A stretch of DNA of 64,000 nt, taken from NCBI GenBank assembly GCA_900472295.1, contig UCIA01000002.1, positions 124,001 through 188,000 of the forward strand, written 5' to 3'. Position 1 is the stretch's first letter. Each line of letters begins with the position of its first letter. The translations under genes and the position numbers were made by a program. The notes under the pieces were generated by a model. That model saw only the letters and a list, made by a program, of their open reading frames with translations. It searched no databases and was not told the origin of the DNA. Below are positions 52,567-61,210 of this stretch, one piece after another. The stretch comes from Hyphomicrobiales bacterium. Lineage in GTDB: Bacteria > Pseudomonadota > Alphaproteobacteria > Rhizobiales > Rhizobiaceae.

Positions 52567-54339
52567 TCATTTGGCCAGTTGGAAGTTGGCGACGAGGAAC
52601 TCGTTTGCCGCCTTGTCGGTGAACGGTATCCAGCGCACCCTCTGTTCGGAAAAATCGGGATGCCGGGTTTCGAAAATCGCCATTTCGCGCCGCGCCTGTT
52701 CCGGCCGGCCGCTGCGCATCAGGGCGCCGATCTTCAGGAACCTGGCATAGAAATAGCCGGGAGACAGGTTGAGCGAGCGGTCGGCTGCCGCGATCGCTGC
52801 CGGCCAGTCCTCGACGAAACAGTAGGCCGCCGTCAGTTCCCCCAGATTGTGGAAGCGGTAGAGGTCGAAAGGGCTCAATCGCTCGGTGTCGAGGAAGAAC
52901 GGTATCGCGGTGGCGGCATTGCCGAGCAGCAGCTGGGCGCTGCCCATGGCCGAGCGCGCGAAGGCAAAACTCGGATTGATGTGGATCGCTTCCTCGAGAT
53001 GGTCGACCGCCGATCGTGGTTCGCCGCGCATGATGTCGACGGCGCCGAGATGGGCGTGCGGGCGCGCATCCAGGCTGTCCATCAACAGCGCCTTTCGAGC
53101 GAACTGCTCGACCTTGTTCAGGTCATCGCTGTCGCCGAAGCGCAGCCATGCCCGCCAGAAATACCACCACGCCAGTTCATTCAGAACGGCGCTGGAATTG
53201 GCATCGTCGCTATAGGCCTTCTGGAAAAACTCCAGCGCGGTTTCGGTATCGCCGCGCGTGCGTCGATTCATATGCCAGCGTCCGCGCCGCACCAATTGCC
53301 AGGTTTCGAGACTTTCCCACGGCACCTGGAAGGTGCGCGCCTGTTCCGCCCGGTCGACCTCCTTGTCGAGGATCGAGACGATCTCGGCGCCGATCTGGTC
53401 GCGCAGGTTGAAGATGTCGACCAGGTCGCGATCGAAGCGCTGCGACCAGACCAGGCGACCGTTCGACGCGTCCGCCAGCGAGGTGTTCAGGCGGATCTGG
53501 CCGCCATTGCGCATCAGCGTGCCGCTGACGATGTAGCGCGCGCCGAGCGCGTTGCCGATCACCCGCGTGCCCAGCGTGTCGTCGCGAAACTGGAAGCTGG
53601 AACCCTTGGCGATCACCGAGAGCCACCGTGTGTGGGAAAGACCGTAGATGATGTCTTCGGCGATGCCGTCGGCCATGTAGCCGATGTCGTGCTCGCCGCC
53701 ATCGCTTTGGAAGGGCAGGACGGCGATCGCCGGTGGGCCCTTGGAAGACAGCTTCTGCTGTGCGGTGCCCTGGGGAATGGCTGCAAACGATGCCGCCGGC
53801 GAAGATCCATTGCCGGCGCGGCCAGCGATCAGGACGCGCACCGGCAGCGCAATGTTCTTCAGCATGAACTCGCCGAGATCGGTGAATTCGGCCGCCGTCT
53901 TGTCCTTCACATGGTGCCATGTCGTTTCCGAGACGGCCAGACCGTCGCCCGGCGCGAACTCCTGGATACGGGCGGCGATGTTGACGTCGTCGCCGTAAAG
54001 GCGGCCGCCGCGCACGATGACGTCGCCGGTGTTGATGCCGGCGCGAAACGGCATGCGCATGTCGTCGGCGACCGATGCGTTGAGCGCAACGATACGGCCC
54101 TGGAAATCAAAGGCCGCGCGCAAGGCCTCGATCGGGTTGCCGAATTCGGCCATGATGCTGTCGCCGGCGTCGCCGAAGGTGCGGCCGCCAAACGTGCCAC
54201 AGCTGTCGGCGATGATGTCGCGCCGCTCCTCGAATGCCGCGACAGCAGACTCATCGTCGATGCCCATCAGCCGCGAAAACCCGACGGCATCGATAGAAAT
54301 GATTGTCGCCAGCTGACGGGTGTAGTTCCGTACAGCCAT
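52567..54339 (-). CDS. Class III adenylate/guanylate cyclase with TolB-like and TPR domains
   Basis: 590 residues from the ATG at 54339. Residues about 8-170 are the cyclase: Asp17 (SIDAVGFSRL) and Asp60 (AGDSIMAEF) would bind metal, and GDDVNIAARI supplies the transition-state Asn120 and Arg124. The usual Lys of adenylate cyclases is not present at its expected place, as in many rhizobial relatives. Residues about 210-340 form a TolB-like domain (PAIAVLPFQSDGG, GLSHTRWLSVIAKGSSFQF, VSGTLMRNGGQIRLNTSLAD), followed by TPR repeats. The gene ends 36 bases before the Crp-type site, so it may supply the cAMP sensed by the neighbouring regulator; rhizobia have many such cyclases. Confidence 0.87.
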   Translation of the reverse strand: MAVRNYTRQLATIISIDAVGFSRLMGIDDESAVAAFEERRDIIADSCGTFGGRTFGDAGDSIMAEFGNPIEALRAAFDFQGRIVALNASVADDMRMPFRAGINTGDVIVRGGRLYGDDVNIAARIQEFAPGDGLAVSETTWHHVKDKTAAEFTDLGEFMLKNIALPVRVLIAGRAGNGSSPAASFAAIPQGTAQQKLSSKGPPAIAVLPFQSDGGEHDIGYMADGIAEDIIYGLSHTRWLSVIAKGSSFQFRDDTLGTRVIGNALGARYIVSGTLMRNGGQIRLNTSLADASNGRLVWSQRFDRDLVDIFNLRDQIGAEIVSILDKEVDRAEQARTFQVPWESLETWQLVRRGRWHMNRRTRGDTETALEFFQKAYSDDANSSAVLNELAWWYFWRAWLRFGDSDDLNKVEQFARKALLMDSLDARPHAHLGAVDIMRGEPRSAVDHLEEAIHINPSFAFARSAMGSAQLLLGNAATAIPFFLDTERLSPFDLYRFHNLGELTAAYCFVEDWPAAIAAADRSLNLSPGYFYARFLKIGALMRSGRPEQARREMAIFETRHPDFSEQRVRWIPFTDKAANEFLVANFQLAK

Positions 54340-54716
54340 GTTCGAGCCCCGGTCCCTTCTGGTTCTGGTCCAGCACAGGCGACGACCCGTTCTTGAAAAC
54401 TTCGCCGCGCGCTGAGAAAAAAGAAAGATCTTGGCGGATTGGCGCGCCATACCACCCCGCCAGGACCTGAACTCTAGCAGGGTCTTGGGCAAAGCTCTAC
54501 CATGTTTGGCCGGTCCGGCGCAGGTCGTGGCAGCGCCGCATGGTTAGCCGCACGCCACCGCAACCCCAGAGGAATGCTCGCTTGAGCGTTGCAATTCCAG
54601 CGTGCCGTCGAAACCACACGATATCAGCCTTTGCGGAACAAACTGGCCTGCCAGCGAGTTTCCGGTGCGACCCCTACCAGTATGAAAAGAGGGGCCAACA
54701 TGAAATGAGGGCAATC
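54340..54716. other. Intergenic stretch
   Basis: 377 bases with divergent promoters for the cyclase and the PepSY gene; a frame open from 54540 runs into the PepSY gene but lacks coding character before 54700. Confidence 0.5.
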
Positions 54717-54974
54717 ATGCGTAATCTTGTTTTGGCGACCGGCGTTGCAGTTCTTCTCGCCGGCTCGACGGCTTTTGCGGCGGATGAGAGCCCGCTGCCG
54801 CCGCCGAATGCCCAGAAACTGTCGGCAATCCTCGCCAAGGTCGAGCAGCGCGACGGCTTTCGCTATGTCAAGGAGGTCGACTGGGACAAGGACGGCTATA
54901 CCGTCACCTACTACACGGCCGACAAGGCGAAAGTCGAAATCACTTTCGATCCTGTGACCGCCGAACCGAAATAA
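54717..54974 (+). CDS. PepSY-domain periplasmic protein
   Basis: 85 residues. Signal peptide MRNLVLATGVAVLLAGSTAFAA, then KLSAILAKVEQRDGFRYVKEVDWDKDGYTVTYYTADKAKVEITFDPVTAEPK, the PepSY pattern of one helix and four strands. PepSY modules inhibit peptidases or bind at the cell envelope. The ATG at 54717 has GAGGG five bases upstream; ATG 54705 is possible. Stands alone. Confidence 0.8.
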   Translation: MRNLVLATGVAVLLAGSTAFAADESPLPPPNAQKLSAILAKVEQRDGFRYVKEVDWDKDGYTVTYYTADKAKVEITFDPVTAEPK

Positions 54975-55112
54975 CCTTCTGCCGCATTACCCGATTTGCA
55001 GCATATCTGCGGCGCGCCTGAAGACTGCTGTTTCAAAACGGCGGCTTTGCCGGCATGGTGCCGATACGCGCCAGGTGGATGAGTGCGCGCAAATTGAACG
55101 GCACGGGGGTGC

Positions 55113-55583
55113 ATGGCGGTGGTAAAGCACGTTTTGAAGCGCATCCTGATGATGCTTGCCGGTTACTTCGTTTCAGTGCTGATCGGATTGATCGCGGTGG
55201 TGGCGATATACTGCGCACTCGCCGCGCTGCCCAACGCGCCGGATTATTTCGGCGCCATGGGCGCTACGCCCCTGGTGATTCTATTGTGGCCGCCGCTCGG
55301 CATGTTCGTCTATTTCGTGACGATCGTGCTAACCGCGCTACAAACGCTTATCTTCGCGCTGATCGCCGAATTCTTTTCGCTGCGCAATTTCCTGATCCAC
55401 ATGCTGTTTGGCGCCGCTGCTGCCGCAGCCGGCTTCTTCCTGATCTGGCCGGCAGCGGAAGAGGATGTCGGACGCTGGGCCGATATCGGCATCATCGCCG
55501 CCGCCGGCCTGGTCGCTGGCCTGGTCTATTGGCTGATCGCCGGTCGCGACGCCGGCTTCCGGCGTCCGCTCATCCAGCGCTGA
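55113..55583 (+). CDS. Hypothetical integral membrane protein
   Basis: 156 residues with four or five hydrophobic segments: MLAGYFVSVLIGLIAVVAIYCALAAL, PLVILLWPPLGMFVYFVTIVLTALQTLIFALIAEFF, LIHMLFGAAAAAAGFFLIWPA and IGIIAAAGLVAGLVYWLIAG. I do not recognise a function. The start has a GGGGG-rich leader. Typical of small conserved rhizobial inner-membrane proteins. Confidence 0.75.
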   Translation: MAVVKHVLKRILMMLAGYFVSVLIGLIAVVAIYCALAALPNAPDYFGAMGATPLVILLWPPLGMFVYFVTIVLTALQTLIFALIAEFFSLRNFLIHMLFGAAAAAAGFFLIWPAAEEDVGRWADIGIIAAAGLVAGLVYWLIAGRDAGFRRPLIQR

Positions 55584-55642
55584 TCGCCGGAAAAGCGCGA
55601 AAGCTTTTCCCGCTCAAAACTTAATAAACCTTGGGATAGGGT

Positions 55643-55669
55643 GGGTTCCTCGTTTCGAACGAGGAACCC
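55643..55669. terminator. Strong hairpin between converging genes
   Basis: GGGTTCCTCGTT, loop TCG, AACGAGGAACCC: a perfect 12-bp stem at the junction of two converging genes. No T-tract follows, so it may stop transcription only in part or protect 3' ends. Confidence 0.6.
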
Positions 55670-55677
55670 TTGTCAGG

Positions 55678-57555
55678 TCAGCTCGTCGGCGAACGCACTG
55701 CCTCGGTCGCATCCAGCGCCTGCATCAACCGCGTATCGCGATCGTAGACGTCGTTGAAATACTCGACGTTGCCGGACAGGTCCGGCCACGCGGTGAAGTA
55801 GGCGACGTAGACGGGAATCGTGCGGGTCACGTTTTCGGTCGCATGACCGTGCTTCAGCTTTTCGGCGATCTCGTCGACCGACCAGCCAAGCACTGCCGCG
55901 GCCATGCCGCGCGGGTCCTGCAGACGGATACAGCCATGGCTCAGCGCGCGCATGTCGCGCTGGAAGAACGACTTTTGCGGCGTGTCGTGCATGTAGATGG
56001 CGTGCTTGTTGGGGAACAGTATCTTCAGTTCGCCCAGCGCATTGGCTTCGCTCGGCTGCTGGCGCACATTGTAGGGGATGTTGGCGCCGTAAGCGCCCCA
56101 ATTGACCGCTGACGATGGAACCCGCTTGCCGCGCGAATCGGTCACCTCGTAACCGGCGCGGTCGAGATAGCCCGGATCGCTGCGCAGCCTGGGCAGCATC
56201 TCGTTGACGATAATCGACTGCGGCACGCCCCAATAGGGATGGAAATCGACCTGTTTGATCTCCTTGAAGAAGAAGGATGTCTGGTTGGTGGTCCGGCCGA
56301 TGACGACTCGGGTCTTCAGCTTCTCCTCGCCATTGTCGATATAGCTGGCGGTGAAGGCAGGCTGGTTGATGAAGACGCGCGGACTGCCGAGATCGGACGG
56401 CAACCAGCGGAGTTCTTCCAGCGCCACCTGCACCTTCTGCAACCTGTCTGCCTTGGACGCGCCGGCCAGAGTTGCGACGGTGCGCGGACCGATGACGCCG
56501 TCGCCCTTCATGCCGGCCTTGACCTGCACGGCCTTGATGACCGGCACCAGTTCGGGACCGTAGACCTCGCTGGTGCCGAGCCGGGCGAGGATCTCGCCAT
56601 AGGCGCCGCCCATCTCGTCGTCGAGATTGCGCGCGATCAGCGTCAGCAGTTTCGGCAATTCGGCACTGGTCTCGCCGGGCTTCAGCAACAATTTCGGATC
56701 GACGACGATTTCGTTTTCGGCACTGGCCTGCAGCGATTCCAGTTCGACGCGCAGCGCCTGGTATTCGGCGTTCTGCGGATGCCGCGATTCGAGATAGGTG
56801 CGCACCTCCTGGGTGTGGGCGAGCGTCTTCAGCGCGCCTTCCATGTCGACCGGCTTCGGCGGAAACTCGTAGTAGCCGGTGATGCGGTTGGGATCGACGC
56901 GGCCGCTCTGAGCGTCATGGGCATAGCGCAGCACGCGCGCCGACAGCGCCATCTCGAAGCGCACCATTTCCTTCAGATGCGCGTCGGCATCGACGATCGA
57001 TGCGTTGGCAGCCGGCACTTCGACCGTGTAGTCGGCTGGTGTAAGGCCGTAGCTTGCCGCCTCGCCAAGCACCCGCACCGCGTCCTGGGCACGGGCGTTG
57101 GCTTTGCCATCATTCACCCAGATGAAATCAGGATTGGCCGAGTAATAGGCAATCAGCGCCTTGGCGATATCGGGTTCGGCATAGAGTTCGTAGTCGCTGA
57201 GGCTCGCAACGGCTTCACGGAAGGCGGTGCTTGTCGCCGACGGCACAAAGGCGGCATCCTGTGCTGTTGCGACCTGAGGCGGCGCTGCCACCAATGAAGT
57301 GAAGTCGACGCGCACCAGTCTGTCGGCCTTGTAAGTATAATAGCTCGGGCTGCTAATCCTGGCGCCTCCGCCCGAAACGGCGGGCTTCGGCTTGCGCTTG
57401 GGTGGCGGCGGGAATTCGCCTTGCGGCTTGTGCTTGACGCCACCGCCGAACAGCATGTCGAACAGCCCCTGAGCGCTTGCCTGCGGCACGCCGAAGGCAA
57501 GCGTGGCCGCGATCGCCAGCGGCATCACAGTGGCTTTGTTGCTTAGGAATTTCAT
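55678..57555 (-). CDS. L,D-transpeptidase, YcbB type
   Basis: 625 residues. Signal peptide (MPLAIAATLAFGVPQASAQ), a Pro/Lys-rich linker, a scaffold domain (about 130-330), a peptidoglycan-binding fold (VQVKAGMKGDGVIGPRTVATLAG) and the YkuD catalytic domain with KHAIYMHDTPQKSFFQRDMRALSHGCIRLQDP, where the Cys of SHGCIRL is the nucleophile. This order is that of E. coli YcbB/LdtD. It forms 3-3 cross-links in peptidoglycan, which dominate in Rhizobiales, or links proteins to the wall. Periplasmic, complete. Confidence 0.92.
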   Translation of the reverse strand: MKFLSNKATVMPLAIAATLAFGVPQASAQGLFDMLFGGGVKHKPQGEFPPPPKRKPKPAVSGGGARISSPSYYTYKADRLVRVDFTSLVAAPPQVATAQDAAFVPSATSTAFREAVASLSDYELYAEPDIAKALIAYYSANPDFIWVNDGKANARAQDAVRVLGEAASYGLTPADYTVEVPAANASIVDADAHLKEMVRFEMALSARVLRYAHDAQSGRVDPNRITGYYEFPPKPVDMEGALKTLAHTQEVRTYLESRHPQNAEYQALRVELESLQASAENEIVVDPKLLLKPGETSAELPKLLTLIARNLDDEMGGAYGEILARLGTSEVYGPELVPVIKAVQVKAGMKGDGVIGPRTVATLAGASKADRLQKVQVALEELRWLPSDLGSPRVFINQPAFTASYIDNGEEKLKTRVVIGRTTNQTSFFFKEIKQVDFHPYWGVPQSIIVNEMLPRLRSDPGYLDRAGYEVTDSRGKRVPSSAVNWGAYGANIPYNVRQQPSEANALGELKILFPNKHAIYMHDTPQKSFFQRDMRALSHGCIRLQDPRGMAAAVLGWSVDEIAEKLKHGHATENVTRTIPVYVAYFTAWPDLSGNVEYFNDVYDRDTRLMQALDATEAVRSPTS

Positions 57556-57770
57556 GGATCACCCGCTCCGGCTGCAAGCCGGCTCCCGTTCCGCGCCGCT
57601 AGTACGATCTGGCCACCGCATGGCGGATGTAAGACGCTACTATACCGATTCATACCGATTTCGTTAAGCTTCCATAAATTTCATCGGGCCTGTTGCAGAA
57701 CGGTTTCACAACATCGTGACATCGGGAGCGGCGTCGTCGCCGCCCCAGATCGCCAATGCAAGCTGTTACT

Positions 57771-58517
57771 TCAGGCGTTGGCGCCGCCGTCGATGGTCAG
57801 CGCTGCTCCGGTGACAAAGCGCCCCTCCGGACCGGCCAGCCACGCAACCATGCCGGCGATCTCTTCAGCCTTGCCGAAGCGCGGTGTTGCCATCTTCTGC
57901 CGCTGGTGTTCGGCATGCGGCCCCTCGGCCGGGTTCATATCCGTGTCGGTCGAGCCGGGATGAACGACATTGGCGGTGATGCCGCGCGAGCCGAGGTCGC
58001 GCGCCAGCGCCTTGGTCAGCCCGACCAGCGCCGCCTTGCTGGTGGAATAGGCGCTGAGGCTGGTGTCGGTGACGCGTTCCGCCAGATTGCTGCCGATCGA
58101 GATGATGCGGCCGCCCTCGCCCATATGAGCCGCTGCCGCCTTCGAGGCGACGAACGGCGCTCTCAGATTGACCTCCATGGTCTCATCGAAGTCAGCGAGC
58201 GACATTTGCTCGATGGGCGCGGCGCGCCAGATGCCGGCGCTGTTGACCAGAATGTCGAGCCGGCCGAAGGCGTTCACGGCCTCGGTGACCGAGCCTTCGA
58301 TGGCGGCGGCGTTGCGATTGTCGGCCTGGATGGCGATGGCGCGCCCGCCTGCCGCGATGATCTCGGCAACGACCGCCTGGGCCGGCGCTTCGCTGTTGAC
58401 GTAGGTGATGGCGACATCGGCCCCATCGGCCGCAAGCCGTTTAGCAATCGCAGCACCTATGCCACGGCTGCCGCCGGTGACGAGTGCTGCCTTGCCCTTC
58501 AATCCGTTTAAAGACAT
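57771..58517 (-). CDS. Short-chain dehydrogenase/reductase
   Basis: 248 residues. Cofactor motif ALVTGGSRGIGAAIAKRLAA, VNSAGIWRAAP, catalytic Ser in IISIGSN, YxxxK as YSTSKAALVGL, and the typical C-terminus MVAWLAGPEGRFVTGAALTIDGGANA: a classical SDR of the FabG-like group. The NADP preference is not clear. Start ATG 58517 with AAGGGA upstream. Divergent from a TetR gene with shared inverted repeats, so the TetR protein probably represses it. Substrate unknown. Confidence 0.9.
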   Translation of the reverse strand: MSLNGLKGKAALVTGGSRGIGAAIAKRLAADGADVAITYVNSEAPAQAVVAEIIAAGGRAIAIQADNRNAAAIEGSVTEAVNAFGRLDILVNSAGIWRAAPIEQMSLADFDETMEVNLRAPFVASKAAAAHMGEGGRIISIGSNLAERVTDTSLSAYSTSKAALVGLTKALARDLGSRGITANVVHPGSTDTDMNPAEGPHAEHQRQKMATPRFGKAEEIAGMVAWLAGPEGRFVTGAALTIDGGANA

Positions 58518-58540
58518 GTCATTTCCCTTTTCTGTAACGG

Positions 58541-58597
58541 TCGATACATAAATATCTGGCAACCTTGCCCGATGACGTCAAGTGAATTATGTATCGA
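58541..58597. promoter_or_regulatory. Inverted repeat pair between SDR and TetR genes
   Basis: TCGATACATAA (58541-58551) recurs in inverted orientation as TTATGTATCGA (58587-58597), each about 20 bases from the divergent start codons. Likely TetR operators controlling both genes. Confidence 0.65.
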
Positions 58598-58617
58598 TCA
58601 ACACAGAAAAGAGCGCC

Positions 58618-59226
58618 ATGCCGGAAAGAGGCCGTCCCCGCACCTTCGATCGAACCGCCGCCTTGCGGCAGGCGATGGAGCTGTTTTGGGCCAAAGGCTA
58701 TGAAGGCACGTCGATCGCCGACCTGACCGCGGCGATGGGCATCGGCTCGCCCAGCCTCTATGCCGCCTTCGGCAGCAAGGAGGCGCTGTTCCTCGAAGCG
58801 ACCGACTATTACACGCGCACCGAAGGCACCGAGATCTGGACCGCGCTGGACGAGGCGCCGACGGCATGCCAGGCGGTCGAGAACTTCCTGCGCCAGACAG
58901 CCCGGGCCTATTCGCAGAACGACCGCCCGCAGGGCTGTCTGATCGCGCTGGGCGCCCTGCATCAGGATTCAAGCAGCGGCGCGATCTGCGACGATCTGCG
59001 CCGCCGCCGAGCCGAAAACCACACCCTCTTGCTGAGACGGTTGGAGCGCGGTGTCGCAGAAGGCGAATTGCCGGCGGATTTCGACAGCGACGCGGCAGCG
59101 ACTTTCTATGCAACGGTCCAGCACGGCATGTCGATCCAGGCCCGCGACGGCGCCTCGTGTGACGCGCTGATGGCGACGGTCGCCGGAGCGATGGCGGCGT
59201 GGCAGGGACTTGCCGGAACGGCGTGA
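58618..59226 (+). CDS. TetR-family regulator
   Basis: 202 residues. HTH: FDRTAALRQAMELFWAKGYEGTSIADLTAAMGIGSPSLYAAFGSKEALFLEA, typical of TetR/AcrR. The ligand domain (CLIALGALHQDSSSGAICDDL and the C-terminal helices) is of the YcdC/TetR_C type common for SDR- and oxidoreductase-linked repressors. Probably binds the inverted repeats between it and the SDR gene, repressing both until an unknown ligand appears. Confidence 0.9.
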   Translation: MPERGRPRTFDRTAALRQAMELFWAKGYEGTSIADLTAAMGIGSPSLYAAFGSKEALFLEATDYYTRTEGTEIWTALDEAPTACQAVENFLRQTARAYSQNDRPQGCLIALGALHQDSSSGAICDDLRRRRAENHTLLLRRLERGVAEGELPADFDSDAAATFYATVQHGMSIQARDGASCDALMATVAGAMAAWQGLAGTA

Positions 59227-59292
59227 CAAAGCGCTGGGCTTGTGCTGGAAATCCGGTCAGCGGCGACAACACGCGGCCGGGAGGAATCGTCC

Positions 59293-59691
59293 ATGAAAAA
59301 AGGCTATCGCGAACTGCTCGACGAGGCCAATGCCGAGATCGAAGTGGTCTCGCCTGAGGAAGCGGCCGGACTGCTCGACGATGAGGGCACCATCTTCGTC
59401 GACCTGCGCGATCCACGCGAGGTGGAGCGGGACGGCCAGATTCCCGGCGCCAAACATGTCACCCGCGGTATGCTTGAATTCTGGATCGACCCTGAAAGCC
59501 CCTACCACAAGCCGTTCTTCGCCTCGGGCAAGAGCTTTGTCTTCTTTTGCGCCGGCGGCTGGCGCTCGGCGCTGGCGACCAAGACGGCGCAAGATATGGG
59601 GCTGTCGCCGGTCAAGCATATTCTCGGCGGCTACACCGCCTGGAAGGCGGCCGGACTGCCGGTGGAGCCAGGCGGAAAAAAGAAGGGCTAG
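59293..59691 (+). CDS. Rhodanese-like sulfurtransferase
   Basis: 132 residues, single rhodanese domain: EEAAGLLDDEGTIFVDLRDPREVERDGQIPGAKHV and active-site loop FVFFCAGGWRSALATKTAQDMG with Cys in CAGGWRS. It transfers sulfane sulfur to an acceptor such as cyanide or a thiol. GGGAGGAA precedes the ATG. Follows the TetR gene by 66 bases and may share its transcript. Confidence 0.9.
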   Translation: MKKGYRELLDEANAEIEVVSPEEAAGLLDDEGTIFVDLRDPREVERDGQIPGAKHVTRGMLEFWIDPESPYHKPFFASGKSFVFFCAGGWRSALATKTAQDMGLSPVKHILGGYTAWKAAGLPVEPGGKKKG

Positions 59692-59735
59692 CCCACTTCG
59701 CCGGTGTTGTCGTCGCTACCGATACACAATTGGAA

Positions 59736-60644
59736 TCAATGCAGTATCGGCTCGCGCTCACTTCTGACAAAAGTCACGGCGCGCTCGACGACGCCCTTGT
59801 CGGCGAGAATGCGGCGGTGGCCGAGTCCATCGGCCCAGTGCAGCCGCACATGGCTGCCGGCGCCAGCATAGCGCTTGGCATGGTCGGCCGGAACCTCGCG
59901 GTCGTCGGGCGCATGGATAACCAGCGTCGGCACCGGCGCCTCGGCCAGCTGACGGTCGCCGGTGAATTCGTTGAGCGGCCGGCCCGACAGCCGCTTCACC
60001 TGATCAGCCATGGAAACCTGCGAACGCGGGCCGACATTGAGCATGCGGCTGAAGTCGGCGAAGATCGCCGGCAGTGAACTCGGCGCCGCGATCAGCACCA
60101 GCTGTTCGGCGGCTACCGGCTGGATGCCCTTCACCGAACCGGCAATGGCATTAGCGGCGACGGCACCACCGAAGGAATGGCCGACGATCGCCTTGAACGG
60201 GCCGAACCAGTCAGCCGCCACCCTGGCCGCCTCGACAGCGTTGACCATATTCAGACGACGGCCGAGCGACTGGCCGTGGCCCGGCAGGTCGAGCGAAGCG
60301 ACCCTGTAGCCGGCATTGCGAAAGCCTTCGATCAGTGCGCGCATATATTCGGTGCGCGAACGCCAGCCGTGAATGACCAGCACCGTGCCGGCGGATGCCC
60401 TGCCCGGCTCCGGTCGGAATTCGTGCACCATGACGCAGCCGGCCTTGGTCTTCAGCCGATGATGGCGCGCCTCGGCCATGAAGCCGGCGGCGCGGTCTAC
60501 CGCGCGCTTCTCGCCGTCACTCAGCGCCTTCACGCTCGGCGTGCGGCAGAACAGTTCGAAGGCGGCGCGGCCGCTCAGGCGGGGCGCCACATGCTCGGCG
60601 GCGCCGAACACGCCCCGGATGACCTTCAGTCCAAATGATGCCAT
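59736..60644 (-). CDS. Alpha/beta hydrolase
   Basis: About 302 residues from ATG 60644 (an ATG at 60680 lies inside an operator). Oxyanion region VLVIHGWRSRTEYMRAL, SLDLPGHGQSLGRR, nucleophile elbow IVGHSFGGAVAANA with Ser, acid in VIHAPDDREVPADHAKRYAG and the His in GLGHRRIL. Complete catalytic triad. A cytoplasmic esterase/lipase-type enzyme of unknown substrate, divergent from MarR and probably repressed by it. Confidence 0.87.
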   Translation of the reverse strand: MASFGLKVIRGVFGAAEHVAPRLSGRAAFELFCRTPSVKALSDGEKRAVDRAAGFMAEARHHRLKTKAGCVMVHEFRPEPGRASAGTVLVIHGWRSRTEYMRALIEGFRNAGYRVASLDLPGHGQSLGRRLNMVNAVEAARVAADWFGPFKAIVGHSFGGAVAANAIAGSVKGIQPVAAEQLVLIAAPSSLPAIFADFSRMLNVGPRSQVSMADQVKRLSGRPLNEFTGDRQLAEAPVPTLVIHAPDDREVPADHAKRYAGAGSHVRLHWADGLGHRRILADKGVVERAVTFVRSEREPILH

Positions 60645-60664
60645 AGTGGCGATCCATCCATTCC

Positions 60665-60700
60665 GTTCAAGCATGAACATAATAGTTCAACCATGAACAT
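60665..60700. promoter_or_regulatory. Twin MarR-type operators
   Basis: GTTCAAGCATGAACAT (60665-60680) and GTTCAACCATGAACAT (60685-60700) are near-identical palindromes with starts exactly 20 bases apart. The second overlaps the MarR start codon and the first a possible start of the hydrolase. Confidence 0.72.
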
Positions 60701-61145
60701 TAAACAAGAGCTGCCCTGGGACAACCCGCGCTTTCGCAATTGGGTCGCGGTGGCGCGCGCCTGCCATGTGCTGGAGCGCGCGCTGGCGGTTAAACTGGCG
60801 CCGCTTGACCTCAAGCCGGCGCAGCTTGACGTGCTGATGAACCTCTATCGTCATCCCGGCATGTCGCAGCACGATCTCGCCCGCAAATTGCTGGTCGGGC
60901 GTTCCAACATCACCATGCTGTTGCCGCAGCTCGAGGCGCGAGGCCTGCTGCGCCGCGAAGGCGACGAGAAGGACAAGCGCGTGCTGCGGCTGACGCTGAC
61001 CGAAGGTGGCACGGAGCTTTTGATGCAGGCGCTGAAGGTGCATATGGCGCTGATCGAGAAGGCGATGAGCCAGTCGACAGCGGAACAGTGCGACATGATC
61101 GGCGAACAGATGCGCAAGATCTACGATGTGCTGAAGGATACCTGA
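60693..61145 (+). CDS. MarR-family regulator
   Basis: 150 residues. Winged helix: LKPAQLDVLMNLYRHPGMSQHDLARKLLVGRSNITMLLPQLEARGLLRREGDEKDKRVLRLTLTEGG, a classic MarR core with the DxRxxxLxLT wing. Helices at both ends form the dimer interface. The ATG at 60693 lies within a palindromic site, so the protein probably represses its own gene and the divergent hydrolase gene. Confidence 0.92.
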   Translation: MNIKQELPWDNPRFRNWVAVARACHVLERALAVKLAPLDLKPAQLDVLMNLYRHPGMSQHDLARKLLVGRSNITMLLPQLEARGLLRREGDEKDKRVLRLTLTEGGTELLMQALKVHMALIEKAMSQSTAEQCDMIGEQMRKIYDVLKDT

Positions 61146-61210
61146 GCTAAGCCAGAGCATGATCCGGGAAAAGATCATGCGCTTGCGTTTCGTGTGGGGG
61201 GCCGACCGAT

